A stretch of 29,951 nucleotides of DNA from an uncultured Ruminococcus sp. (GTDB lineage: Bacteria > Bacillota > Clostridia > Oscillospirales > Ruminococcaceae), in contig CAADWP010000038.1 in assembly GCA_900752785.1 (NCBI GenBank), positions 1 to 29,951 of the forward strand, written 5' to 3'. The translations under genes and the position numbers were made by a program. How positions within the stretch are numbered: position 1 is the stretch's first letter; each line of letters begins with the position of its first letter. Below, piece by piece: positions 14,609 through 22,282 of the stretch. Below the pieces are notes generated by a model that saw nothing but the letters and a program-made list of their open reading frames with translations, was not told where the DNA came from and searched no databases.

Positions 14609-16384
14609 ATGGCAGATATAAAAACCAGAGATGCGGTCAAAGGTACGATAAAGACCATAGACAAAGCCGCCGTTGCTTCCGAGCGAATGAAATCCGCTTA
14701 TGCCAAGACAAAGGATAAAGCGGAACAAGGGTATTATGCGGACGAAAGCTCTGCCACCGAGTACGCTGCCGACAGAGTTTCCTGTGCTTCCGAGCGTGTG
14801 ACCGAGGAAGGCGTACACCAATTCAATAAACAGGGTCAGAAAAGTATTCAGACCACACAGGAGAATATCGGAAAGACAAAGGACAAGATTGCCGATTTCA
14901 AGCAAAAGCGGGCTGCCAAAGCCGCCGAGCAGAGAATGGAAAGGAATATGTCAGAACAACACGGCTTGCAGATCCGTCACGGAACTGCAAGCCGTTCTGC
15001 TGCTCCCGATATGCCCCAGAGTGGGAAAAGCCAGCTCATAAAGACCCGTCAGCAAAGCAGGAAAACCATTAAGACCACCGCCCGAAATGCAGAAAAGGCG
15101 GTAAAGTCTACGGCGAAAGGCTCGGTCAAAACAGCCGAAAGAGGTGTAAAAACCGCACAGGCTACCTCTAAGGCAACAATCAAAACTGCCGAGCAGACGG
15201 CAAAGGCAACGAAAGAAGCGGCAAAGGCTTCTGCGAAAGCCGCCCAGAAAGCGGCACAGGCGGCAAAAGCCACCGCAAAGGCAACTGCGGAAGCAACCAA
15301 AACAGCGGTCAGAGACACGATTGCAGCAGTCAAGGTGATTATCGCAGGAACAAAGGCTCTTATCTCTGCTTTGATAGCAGGCGGTTGGGTTTCTGTTGTG
15401 ATAATTTTGATTGTTGTCCTCTTTGGTTGTGCCGTTTCTCTGTTCGGCGGTGGTGGCGGCAGCAATGCCTATACGCCTGTCAGTGCGGAGGTGGAAGCCT
15501 ATGAGCCATTGATACAGAAATATGCCAAGCAATACGGTATCCCTGAATATGTTGAGCTTATCAAGGCGGTGATGATGCAGGAAAGCGGCGGGCGTGGGCT
15601 TGACCCGATGCAGGCGGCGGAGGGAAGTTTTAATACACGCTATCCCCACGAGCCGAATGGTATCCAAGACCCTGAATATTCAATCCAATGCGGCGTACAG
15701 GAATTAAAGGCAGCCCTTATCTCTGCGGAAGTGGAAAATCCGATTGATATGGAGCATATCAAACTTGCCTTGCAGGGCTATAATTTTGGAAACGGCTATA
15801 TCTCGTGGGCGAAAACCAACTACGGCGGTTATTCCTATGCAAATGCGGTAGAATTTTCCACCATGCAGGCACAACGGTTAGGGTGGGAAAGTTACGGCGA
15901 CACACAGTATCCCGCCCATGTGTTACGCTATTACCCGTATGGACGGGCGTTCACAAGCGGCGGCAATCAGGCAATCGTGGAGGTCGCCCTGACACAGCTC
16001 GGTAATGAGGGCGGTCAGCCCTATTGGTCGTGGTACGGCTTTGACAGGCGTGTGGAATGGTGTGCCTGCTTCGTATCGTGGTGTGCCGACCAGTGCGGCT
16101 ATCTGGACAGCGGTATTGTGCCGAAATTTGCAGGCTGCGTAGATGGGGCAAATTGGTTTAAAGGCAATGGGCAATGGCAAGACCGAAACTATGAGCCGAC
16201 AGCAGGTACTATCATCTTTTTTGATTGGGAGAACGACGGAGAAACCGACCATGTAGGTATTGTGGAGAAATGTGAGAACGGTGTTGTTTATACCGTTGAG
16301 GGTAACTCAGGAGATGCTTGCAGACAAAACCAATACAGTGTTGGAAGCAGCTCAATTTATGGTTATGGTATCCCTGCTTATTAA
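14609..16384 (+). CDS. Membrane-anchored lysozyme-like plus CHAP cell-wall hydrolase
   Basis: This 591-residue protein has three parts. Residues 1-245 are a highly basic Ala/Lys/Thr-rich region that is probably long helix (repeated KATAKAT, KAAQKAAQ patterns). A membrane helix follows at about 250-278 (ALIAGGWVSVVIILIVVLFG). The outer part has a lysozyme-like domain (about 290-410) with the likely catalytic Glu in MMQESGGRG. After it comes a CHAP amidase/endopeptidase domain (about 450-591) with Cys in VEWCACFVSWC (about residue 484) and His in TDHVGIVE (about residue 547). It corresponds to the VirB1/CwlT-type enzymes that open the peptidoglycan for the transfer channel. It is the last gene of the transfer operon here and is followed by a bidirectional terminator. 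Confidence 0.92.
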   Translation: MADIKTRDAVKGTIKTIDKAAVASERMKSAYAKTKDKAEQGYYADESSATEYAADRVSCASERVTEEGVHQFNKQGQKSIQTTQENIGKTKDKIADFKQKRAAKAAEQRMERNMSEQHGLQIRHGTASRSAAPDMPQSGKSQLIKTRQQSRKTIKTTARNAEKAVKSTAKGSVKTAERGVKTAQATSKATIKTAEQTAKATKEAAKASAKAAQKAAQAAKATAKATAEATKTAVRDTIAAVKVIIAGTKALISALIAGGWVSVVIILIVVLFGCAVSLFGGGGGSNAYTPVSAEVEAYEPLIQKYAKQYGIPEYVELIKAVMMQESGGRGLDPMQAAEGSFNTRYPHEPNGIQDPEYSIQCGVQELKAALISAEVENPIDMEHIKLALQGYNFGNGYISWAKTNYGGYSYANAVEFSTMQAQRLGWESYGDTQYPAHVLRYYPYGRAFTSGGNQAIVEVALTQLGNEGGQPYWSWYGFDRRVEWCACFVSWCADQCGYLDSGIVPKFAGCVDGANWFKGNGQWQDRNYEPTAGTIIFFDWENDGETDHVGIVEKCENGVVYTVEGNSGDACRQNQYSVGSSSIYGYGIPAY

Positions 16385-16391
16385 GAAAAGG

Positions 16392-16434
16392 GGCAAAAGA
16401 AAAACCAGAGGTTTAATCCTCTGGCTCTTTTGCC
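16392..16434. terminator. Bidirectional terminator between the transfer operon and the XRE gene
   Basis: CCAGAGG (16405-16411) pairs with CCTCTGG (16418-16424), and GGCAAAAGA pairs outside it with TCTTTTGCC. The A-rich left flank and the T-rich right flank let it serve both strands. It overlaps the last codons of the minus-strand XRE gene. Confidence 0.75.
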
Positions 16435-16772
16435 TTACATAGTCCGTTTACCGTTGCTTCTATGACGGAAAGCTCTTTATCGTCTAATTTGTTGAGCTGT
16501 GCGTCTAAGCGTCTGCGGACAGAACTTTTTTCGACTTCTTTATTTGGAAATATGTACTCGTCAACAGACACATCGAACATCGTAATAAGCTGGATAAACA
16601 GCTCAATACTTGGATACTGCCCCTCGTTTTCGATAGATTGAATGTGTCTGGGAGCATAGCCGATTATGCCAGATAGCTGCTCCCTTGTCATCCCTTTGGC
16701 TTCACGGGCTTTTTTAATTGCCTGCCCAATCGGCGTGAAATCAAAGTCAAAATGATTGTTCCTTTCGTCCAT
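16413..16772 (-). CDS. XRE/Cro-type transcriptional regulator
   Basis: The 119-residue protein has a helix-turn-helix domain at about residues 12-68 (IGQAIKKAREAKGMTREQLSGIIGYAPRHIQSIENEGQYPSIELFIQL), the classic XRE layout. A C-terminal helical tail follows, probably for dimerisation. It is the only minus-strand gene in the element part and is transcribed away from the sigma/ABC module. The start at 16772 faces a 230-base intergenic region that holds an 11-bp inverted repeat, its likely operator. I infer that it represses itself and the divergent module. The inducing signal is not visible. Confidence 0.88.
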   Translation of the reverse strand: MDERNNHFDFDFTPIGQAIKKAREAKGMTREQLSGIIGYAPRHIQSIENEGQYPSIELFIQLITMFDVSVDEYIFPNKEVEKSSVRRRLDAQLNKLDDKELSVIEATVNGLCKAKEPED

Positions 16773-16847
16773 TAGCTTACCACCTATCCTCTGAAAATCT
16801 TACCTTTATATTTTACAGAGATGTGGCTTCTGATTAAACGATGCGAA

Positions 16848-16888
16848 ATCTCTTGCAACGAGAGATAAAATATCCTATTGCAAGAGAT
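16848..16888. promoter_or_regulatory. Inverted-repeat operator, probably for the XRE regulator
   Basis: ATCTCTTGCAA (16848-16858) and TTGCAAGAGAT (16878-16888) are exact reverse complements, with centres 30 bases apart (about three helical turns). Each half ends in a TTGCAA box followed by GAGATAAAA or CGAGAGATAAAA, so the half-sites also read as a direct repeat. It lies between the XRE start and the forward promoter. Confidence 0.6.
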
Positions 16889-16908
16889 AAAAATTCATAT
16901 TTATATAG

Positions 16909-16937
16909 TTGAGGACATGGGCTCAGATAGTTATAAT
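16909..16937 (+). promoter_or_regulatory. Promoter of the sigma/ABC/VanY module
   Basis: TTGAGG (16909-16914), a 17-base spacer and a perfect TATAAT (16932-16937) lie 20 bases after the operator. The leader to the sigma gene start at 17078 is then about 135 bases. Confidence 0.65.
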
Positions 16938-17077
16938 AATAAAACGTGTTTGAGTTCATTCACATAATTCGAGAATAAAAATTTTGATTTGGACTATCCT
17001 TTTATGTGTTTCAATCGTTATACATTATAGAACGGGATAAAGATTTTGAACTTCTAATAATGGGAAAGGAGGATTTT

Positions 17078-17623
17078 GTGCAAAATGATTTTCTACTAAT
17101 CAGAAAAATGAAAAAAGGTGATGATGATGCACTTGATTTATTTGTCCACAAATATTATCAAGACATTTTAAACTATTGTCATTATCATTGCTCTGATAAA
17201 ACGTATGCAGAAGATTTGGCACAGGAAACCTTTGTACATTTTTTCTCAAAATTATCTGATTATCATTATAGGGGAAAAACCTTGAATTACTTATATACGA
17301 TAGCCAGCAATCTGTGTAAAGATTATTTGAAGAAAATAAAGGAGATACCTCTGGAAGAAAATGAAATAGTGGAAGAAAACCAAATGGAAAATATTCTGAA
17401 TAAAATTTTGGTAGAGCAGGCTTTAAAGCAATTACCAGTTGAATTATGTGAAGTACTTACACTTTATTATTTTCAAGAGTTAAAACTTACAGAGATTTCC
17501 GACACATTACAAATAGGACTTCCTCTGGTAAAATATCGTTTACGAAAGGCGAAAATTCAGTTGGAGGAAGTTTTGAGAAAGGAGGAATATGATGAATTTG
17601 GAAGAAAGAATGAAAATGTATAA
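17078..17623 (+). CDS. ECF-like sigma-70 family sigma factor
   Basis: I prefer GTG 17078, which follows AAAGGAGG by 6 bases; the frame opens earlier at 17006 without a good ribosome-binding site. The 181-residue protein has a region 2 (FVHKYYQDILNYCHYHCSDKTYAEDLAQETFVHFFSKL, about residues 22-60) and a region 4 helix-turn-helix (LKLTEISDTLQIGLPLVKYRLRKAK, about residues 133-158). There is no region 3, so it is of the ECF type. It overlaps the next gene, a membrane protein in the usual place of an anti-sigma factor. It likely directs expression of its own cluster in response to an envelope signal. That target is inferred. Confidence 0.88.
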   Translation: MQNDFLLIRKMKKGDDDALDLFVHKYYQDILNYCHYHCSDKTYAEDLAQETFVHFFSKLSDYHYRGKTLNYLYTIASNLCKDYLKKIKEIPLEENEIVEENQMENILNKILVEQALKQLPVELCEVLTLYYFQELKLTEISDTLQIGLPLVKYRLRKAKIQLEEVLRKEEYDEFGRKNENV

Positions 17624-18353
17624 GGAATCTGTACAAGTCAAATCTAAAGAAGAAAAAATACAGGAAACAATCTGTAAATCAAAAAATGCCTTTTTTATGG
17701 CAGAACAAGAACGAACGCTTTCTTACCACGAATTTTTATGGACACAGCTTCGTGTGATACAAAAAAGATGGTGGGTTCTTCAATTTATGCTTCTGGTAGC
17801 GTTATGGATTGCCTTAAGTTCTATCCATGATGAAATATATATTAAAAGAAGCATGGGTGTAGCAGCGGCACTGTTTGTAATCCTTATTATTCCCGAATTG
17901 TGGAAAAACAGGTCATGTGAGTGCATGGAAATCGAAGCAGCCTCATATTATTCGCTTAAACAAGTATATGCAGCGCGCATGTTATTATTTGGCGTTACAG
18001 ATGTTTTTTTGATTACTCTGTTTTTAGGAACCGCTTCGGCAGGGTTGAACATTGGGTTGTCAGAATTAGTTGTTCAATTTCTTTTTCCGCTTTGTGTTAC
18101 TTCTGGTATCTGTTTTGGAATCTTATGCAGTAAATATTCATTCAGTGAAACAGTTGCTATTATTCTGTGCGTTATATGGAGTGCAGTATGGCTTTTTGTT
18201 GTTTTGAATGAAAATGTATATACAATGGTAACTATTCCTGTTTGGTTAGCTTTACTGGGAGCAACAATACTTTTTCTTATTCTTACTGTATGCCGTATTT
18301 TAAAGAACTGTAATCAATATTTGGAGGTGTCACTTGATGAAATTAGAACTTGA
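17592..18353 (+). CDS. Multi-pass membrane protein, candidate anti-sigma factor or ABC permease partner
   Basis: I do not recognise a named family. ATG 17592 (a second ATG is at 17589) follows AAAGGAGG within the sigma gene. The first ~55 residues are charged and cytoplasmic. At least five hydrophobic segments follow (about residues 62-80, 88-102, 130-155, 160-180, 185-205 and 212-235), with a Cys/Glu-containing loop (RSCECMEIEAASYYSLKQVYAARML). Overlap with the ECF sigma gene suggests it holds the sigma factor at the membrane. Overlap with the ABC ATPase gene suggests it may be part of that transporter. Either role is an inference; the two are compatible. Confidence 0.6.
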   Translation: MNLEERMKMYKESVQVKSKEEKIQETICKSKNAFFMAEQERTLSYHEFLWTQLRVIQKRWWVLQFMLLVALWIALSSIHDEIYIKRSMGVAAALFVILIIPELWKNRSCECMEIEAASYYSLKQVYAARMLLFGVTDVFLITLFLGTASAGLNIGLSELVVQFLFPLCVTSGICFGILCSKYSFSETVAIILCVIWSAVWLFVVLNENVYTMVTIPVWLALLGATILFLILTVCRILKNCNQYLEVSLDEIRT

Positions 18354-19224
18354 TGGTTTAACAAAAGAATTTGGTGATTTTACGGCTGTAAATCATATAG
18401 ACCTTACTATGACAAACGGTGTATATGGTCTTTTAGGCGTAAACGGAGCAGGAAAAACAACCTTGATGAGAATGCTGTGTACCTTACTAAAGCCTACAAG
18501 CGGAACCATATATTGTAATGGGAAAGATATTTTTAGTATGGATAGCGAATACCGTAAACTGTTGGGATATTTGCCGCAGGAATTTGGATTCTACCCCGAA
18601 TTTACCGTAGAGGACTATTTACTTTATATTGCAGCCTTGAAAGGAATCCGTCCTGTTGTCGCAAAAAAACGTGTAAAAGAGTTAATTGCTAAGGTTGGTC
18701 TTTCAAAGGTAGCAAATAAAAAAATGAAAAAATTATCTGGCGGTATGAAGCGCAGGGCAGGAATTGCACAGGCTATGTTGAACAACCCGAAGATTCTGAT
18801 ACTTGACGAACCGACGGCAGGGCTTGACCCGAATGAAAGAATTAGATTCCGAAATTTGATTAGCGAACTTTCAGAGGACAGATTAGTATTATTATCCACA
18901 CATATTGTTTCTGATATTGAATATATAGCCAATGAAATTTTGTTGATGAAAGACGGAAAACTTATGCACAAAGGAACCGCAGACGAAATAATAAATTCTA
19001 TGACGGAAACGGTCTGGGAATGTTTTGTGGAAAAGAACATGGTATCTGATTTTATGAAAAAGTATAAAATTTCAAATATGAAATCAGAAGCAGACGGTGT
19101 TATCTTAAGAATTATTTCCCATGAAAAACCATTTGTAAATGCCCAAAGCGTAGAAGCTTCGTTAGAAGATGTATTCTTATATTATTTTGGAGAGAAGGCA
19201 GGTGATGAAAATGCTGCGATTTGA
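18337..19224 (+). CDS. ABC transporter ATP-binding protein
   Basis: ATG 18337 is preceded by TTGGAGGTG. The 295-residue protein has Walker A GVNGAGKTT (about residues 34-42), Q-loop YLPQEFGFYPEF, signature LSGGMKRR (about residue 134), Walker B LILDEPTAGLDP, and H-loop LLSTHIVSD, all intact. The C-terminal ~80 residues follow the ABC-2 exporter type (CcmA/BcrA-like) with LEDVFLYYFGE at the end. It would energise the permease encoded next. It overlaps both neighbours. The transported substrate cannot be read from the sequence; antibiotic-peptide export or target protection is one possibility. Confidence 0.93.
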   Translation: MKLELDGLTKEFGDFTAVNHIDLTMTNGVYGLLGVNGAGKTTLMRMLCTLLKPTSGTIYCNGKDIFSMDSEYRKLLGYLPQEFGFYPEFTVEDYLLYIAALKGIRPVVAKKRVKELIAKVGLSKVANKKMKKLSGGMKRRAGIAQAMLNNPKILILDEPTAGLDPNERIRFRNLISELSEDRLVLLSTHIVSDIEYIANEILLMKDGKLMHKGTADEIINSMTETVWECFVEKNMVSDFMKKYKISNMKSEADGVILRIISHEKPFVNAQSVEASLEDVFLYYFGEKAGDENAAI

Positions 19225-20416
19225 AATAAAAAAGGTGTTTTCTAAAACTAAAAACAGGATAACAATTATAGTTTTGCTTGTGATACTTATTGCGACCAGT
19301 ATTTTAACGATTAACAGAGTTGAGTATGTTGACGAAAGCGGGAATCATTTAACAGGTATTTCGGCAGCAAGAAACCTTAGAGAAGCCAAAAACGAATGGT
19401 CAGGCTACCTGACGGAGGACGTTTTCCAAAACGTTCTTGAAGAAAACAGAAGTATTAACAATGAAGCATCATCAGATAGCATTGAGGAAGAAAATAAGAG
19501 ATTTGCAAAGAAACAGGGGATTTCAACAATCAGAGATGTTATCAATTATGCGTTTAGCGAATACAGAGATTATAATGATTTTGCCATTGATAACATTTCT
19601 GATGATGAAGCCAGCACTGTCTATGAAAGAAGAATTTCTACTTTAAAAGAATATCTTGATTCTGGAGAAGAAACATTTACAGAAAAAGAAAAAAGTTTTC
19701 TGATTCAGCAATATGAAAATTTAGATACACCTTTTTATTATGAATATATGGACGGTTGGTCAGCATTACTGCAAAACATATCAACATTTATACTGATTTT
19801 GGCATTAGTGATAGGTTTTTTTGTGTCTGGAATATTTTCAGACGAATTTCAGACAAAAGCGGATTCCATTTTCTTTTCAACCAGATTAGGAAGAAATAAA
19901 GGTGTTCTATCAAAAATAGGGGCGGGTCTTACGATTGTTTCAGCTTTCTATGCAGCTTTTGTATTTTTATATACGTTTATTGTCCTTTCGGTGTTGGGAA
20001 CAGATGGAGCAAACTGTCCGATTCAGTTAGATTTATGGAGAAGTGCATATAATGTGACATTTTTACAGGCATATTTGCTGATTGTGGCAGGTGGTTATAT
20101 TGGCACATTGTTCGCTTCCATGTTAGCAATGCTGGCTTCGGCTCTGACACGTTCTACACCAACTGCAATCATTGTACCCTTTATTATATTATGTGCATTT
20201 CCGTTTTTAAGCAGAATTATTACTTTACCGGGATTATGCTCTTTCTTCCCTGACCAGTTATTAGAAATTTATTTGGATATTAAAGAAGCTGGACTTGTAA
20301 CATTGGGAGGTAAAGTAACAACAATAGCAACCGTTATTGTTCCTGTATATGCCGTGATATGCTTGATTCTTCTACCTATACTGTATAAGGTCTACAAAAA
20401 AACGGAGATAAAATAA
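19205..20416 (+). CDS. ABC-2 type transporter permease
   Basis: I choose ATG 19205 (another lies at 19211), giving about 403 residues and a 20-base overlap with the ATPase gene. One membrane helix lies near the N-terminus (TIIVLLVILIATSILTI). A large extracytoplasmic domain of about 140 residues rich in acidic and polar residues follows. The C-terminal half has about five more helices, starting at LLQNISTFILILALVIGFFVSGIF. This is the layout of ABC-2 permeases with a long first external loop. Such permeases can sense or export cell-wall-active peptides. It ends at TAA directly before the VanY-like gene. Confidence 0.85.
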   Translation: MKMLRFEIKKVFSKTKNRITIIVLLVILIATSILTINRVEYVDESGNHLTGISAARNLREAKNEWSGYLTEDVFQNVLEENRSINNEASSDSIEEENKRFAKKQGISTIRDVINYAFSEYRDYNDFAIDNISDDEASTVYERRISTLKEYLDSGEETFTEKEKSFLIQQYENLDTPFYYEYMDGWSALLQNISTFILILALVIGFFVSGIFSDEFQTKADSIFFSTRLGRNKGVLSKIGAGLTIVSAFYAAFVFLYTFIVLSVLGTDGANCPIQLDLWRSAYNVTFLQAYLLIVAGGYIGTLFASMLAMLASALTRSTPTAIIVPFIILCAFPFLSRIITLPGLCSFFPDQLLEIYLDIKEAGLVTLGGKVTTIATVIVPVYAVICLILLPILYKVYKKTEIK

Positions 20417-21121
20417 ATGAAGCGATATACAAGACGAAAAAGCTATAAAGTGAAAATATTATTTAGCCTGCTGTTTTTAATAATCTTGTGTATGATGGCA
20501 GGCAAGGTACTTAATTCAGATTTTACATTACTCCCTCTTGATAACATAACACATCATGTTGCCAGTGGGGATAATGGTTGGAATCTGATTCTTGTAAATC
20601 GCAATAGTTATATTCCTGATGATTATAAAGTAGAACTTACAGAATTATCAAATGGGGAAAAAGTAGATTCCAGAATTTATCCAGAATTGCAGGAAATGTT
20701 TAATGACGCAAGGGCGCAAGGGTATGGTTTATTTGTCAGAGAGGGGTATAGGACGCAGGAAGAACAACAGCAGCTATTGAACGAAAAGATAGAAGCGTAT
20801 GAAAATGAAGGAAAATCGAAGTCCGAAGCGAAAAAACTTGCAGAGCAATGGGTGGCAATTCCTGGAACCAGTGAACATCAGTTAGGAATTGCGGTTGATA
20901 TAAATGCTGACACTACAAAAAGTTCAAGTGATGATGTATATAGCTGGCTTGCGGAAAATGCTCATAAATATGGCTTTATAAAGCGTTACCCCTCAGATAA
21001 AACAGATATAACTGGTGTCATAAACGAACCTTGGCATTATAGATATGTTGGAAAAGAAGCCGCTTTGGAAATATATTCTCAGGGAATGTGTTTAGAGGAA
21101 TATATAGATACGCTGGAATAG
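20417..21121 (+). CDS. VanY-like D-alanyl-D-alanine carboxypeptidase (M15B)
   Basis: The 234-residue protein has an N-terminal anchor (residues 12-30) and an M15 peptidase domain. Zinc ligands and the catalytic base are visible: GTSEHQLGIAVDI (His154, Asp161) and NEPWHYRYVG (Glu204, His207). FVREGYRTQEEQQQL supplies the usual Arg. Enzymes of this type remove the last D-Ala from peptidoglycan precursors or cross-bridges outside the membrane. The start codon comes right after the permease stop, so it is in the same operon. No vanH/A/X genes lie nearby, so it should not be read as glycopeptide resistance by itself. Envelope remodelling with the ABC exporter is more likely. Confidence 0.9.
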   Translation: MKRYTRRKSYKVKILFSLLFLIILCMMAGKVLNSDFTLLPLDNITHHVASGDNGWNLILVNRNSYIPDDYKVELTELSNGEKVDSRIYPELQEMFNDARAQGYGLFVREGYRTQEEQQQLLNEKIEAYENEGKSKSEAKKLAEQWVAIPGTSEHQLGIAVDINADTTKSSSDDVYSWLAENAHKYGFIKRYPSDKTDITGVINEPWHYRYVGKEAALEIYSQGMCLEEYIDTLE

Positions 21122-21138
21122 AATGGAGGTTGAGGTAT

Positions 21139-21315
21139 ATGGAATGGGTGTATTGCCCTATTTGCAAAAATAAAACTCGAACTAAAATACGAAAAGATAC
21201 AGAGTTGATAAACTTTCCTTTGTTCTGTCCGAAGTGTAAACAAGAAAGTGTAATCAATGTGACAAAACAAAAAATAACAGTTGTAGAGCCAGACGCTAAG
21301 ACGCAGAGCCGATGA
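21139..21315 (+). CDS. Cysteine-rich KTR domain protein (58 aa)
   Basis: ATG 21139 follows GGAGGTTGAGG. The protein reads WVYCPICKNKTRTKIRKDTELINFPLFCPKCKQE and has two C-x2-C knuckles (CPIC, about residues 6-9; CPKC, about residues 30-33) and the KTR motif (KNKTRTKIR) that names the family. It is a small zinc-ribbon protein often found on conjugative elements next to regulatory and resistance genes. Its function is not known. It lies 17 bases after the VanY-like gene and its end runs into the terminator hairpin. Confidence 0.85.
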   Translation: MEWVYCPICKNKTRTKIRKDTELINFPLFCPKCKQESVINVTKQKITVVEPDAKTQSR

Positions 21316-21356
21316 ACTTGTGAAATGAAATCACAGTTTGTCGGCTCTGTTTTTAT
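21304..21356 (+). terminator. Rho-independent terminator of the sigma/ABC/VanY/KTR operon
   Basis: CAGAGCCGA (21304-21312) pairs with TCGGCTCTG (21341-21349), with an inner TGTGA/TCACA stem, followed by TTTTTAT. It overlaps the last codons of the KTR gene. Confidence 0.85.
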
Positions 21357-21374
21357 ATAATCACAGGTAGGACA

Positions 21375-21412
21375 AGCCCACCGAATAAAAAAAACGGTGC
21401 TTTTGGTGGGCT
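21375..21412. terminator. Second hairpin, possible terminator
   Basis: AGCCCACC (21375-21382) pairs with GGTGGGCT (21405-21412). The loop holds a run of eight A. The right flank (GTATTGTC) is not T-rich, so it might act on the minus strand or be a protein site. Confidence 0.4.
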
Positions 21413-21436
21413 GTATTGTCACGCTTAAATGAATGC

Positions 21437-21472
21437 CCCTCTAAACCCGTTTTGAGTTTGGAGGGATTTTTT
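21437..21472 (+). terminator. Third hairpin with T-tract, terminator
   Basis: CCCTCTAAAC (21437-21446) pairs, with one G-U wobble, with GTTTGGAGGG (21456-21465), followed by ATTTTTT. From here to about 21635 I see no gene and no clear motif. Confidence 0.65.
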
Positions 21473-21635
21473 ATGTGTTGGTCTAATACCATCACGCCGC
21501 TGTTTATAAGAAGCGGCAACTATTTACATAGTATCACGAATAAGCGAGGATAACCTGTTAAAAAAATCCCTGCTTGGGCGTGGTACTCTTATACCTCGAA
21601 AGTAGATGTCAAATCGCTACAAAATAGAAGTGATT

Positions 21636-21678
21636 ATGCTTATATCCGCATTGGCTTGACAGCCTTTGCGGATTTTTT
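21636..21678 (+). promoter_or_regulatory. Leader mini-ORF overlapping a terminator: possible attenuator
   Basis: A seven-codon ORF (MLISALA, 21636-21659) runs into a hairpin with T-tract: ATCCGCA (21644-21650) pairs with TGCGGAT (21667-21673), with an inner GGCT/AGCC stem, followed by TTTTTCG. A ribosome on the mini-ORF would cover the left arm and prevent the hairpin, the usual design of translational attenuation. The ribosome-binding site is weak. Confidence 0.45.
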
Positions 21679-21743
21679 CGTGTCGCTTTTTGTAAAAACG
21701 CAGGACAAGCCTAATTCTGGCGTTGGATGCCGTTCACCGCCTG

Positions 21744-21775
21744 CCAATCTGAATTTTTCAAAAAATTCAGATTGG
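21744..21775 (+). promoter_or_regulatory. Perfect 15-bp palindrome reaching into the ribosome-binding site of the sigma-like gene
   Basis: CCAATCTGAATTTTT (21744-21758) and AAAAATTCAGATTGG (21761-21775) are exact reverse complements separated by CA. The last two G of the right arm are the first two bases of the GGAGG site (21774-21778) that serves the GTG start at 21787. As RNA this would be a stable hairpin that limits ribosome access. Confidence 0.65.
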
Positions 21776-21786
21776 AGGAAACAGAA

Positions 21787-22251
21787 GTGTTTGACAACAC
21801 AAATCCCTATACAATCCGTTTCGAGGAAACGGACGGCAGAAAACGCTACTTTGTAGCATTTACAGATGGGCAGGGTAACTTCCGAGAAACAGAGGTTTCA
21901 AAGGCTGTTTATATGGAGTTTTGCCACTTTATCAAGCGTGAGCGTAATCTTCGCAGGTCTGATGAAAGGCATTTGGAGCAATCGGAACTGACCGAGGAAA
22001 CGCTTTGCAGACGGGCGGTACATAAGCCAAAGCCTGTTGACGATGCGGTAAACGATAATATCCGAATGGAACGGCTCAACCGAGCAATTATGGAACTGCC
22101 CGAAATACAAAAGCGGCGGTTTATGCTCCACTTCGATTTAGGCTTAACCTATGAGCAGATTGGAGCTATGGAGGGCTGTACGAAAATGCCTATCAAGCGT
22201 TCTATTGACAGGGCGATTGAAAAAATTCGCCTTGCATTAAAAAACTTTTGA
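21787..22251 (+). CDS. Sigma-70 region 4-like regulator (Tn916 ORF7-like)
   Basis: GTG 21787 follows GGAGG by 8 bases. Codons upstream in the same frame run through the palindrome and are unlikely to be translated. The 154-residue protein has an N-terminal part with TIRFEETDGRKRYFVAFTDGQGN and a C-terminal helix-turn-helix of sigma region 4 type (ELPEIQKRRFMLHFDLGLTYEQIGAMEGCTKMPIKRSIDRAIEKIR). It lacks region 2, so it is a partial sigma factor like those that control excision and transfer genes in Tn916-like elements. The leader mini-ORF, terminator and palindrome upstream suggest tight post-initiation control. Confidence 0.8.
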   Translation: MFDNTNPYTIRFEETDGRKRYFVAFTDGQGNFRETEVSKAVYMEFCHFIKRERNLRRSDERHLEQSELTEETLCRRAVHKPKPVDDAVNDNIRMERLNRAIMELPEIQKRRFMLHFDLGLTYEQIGAMEGCTKMPIKRSIDRAIEKIRLALKNF

Positions 22252-22282
22252 TTTTTAGGGGCTACTTATAGCTTCTGAGTGT

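Noticed and set aside
13799..14905. Long minus-strand ORF (368 codons) opposite sortase B
   Set aside because: It is a shadow of the srtB and hydrolase genes, whose catalytic motifs and ribosome-binding sites are clear; the reverse frame shows no domain.
20417..21121. Glycopeptide (vancomycin) resistance cluster
   Set aside because: Only a VanY-like peptidase is present; there are no vanH, ligase, vanX or VanR/VanS-type genes in the window.
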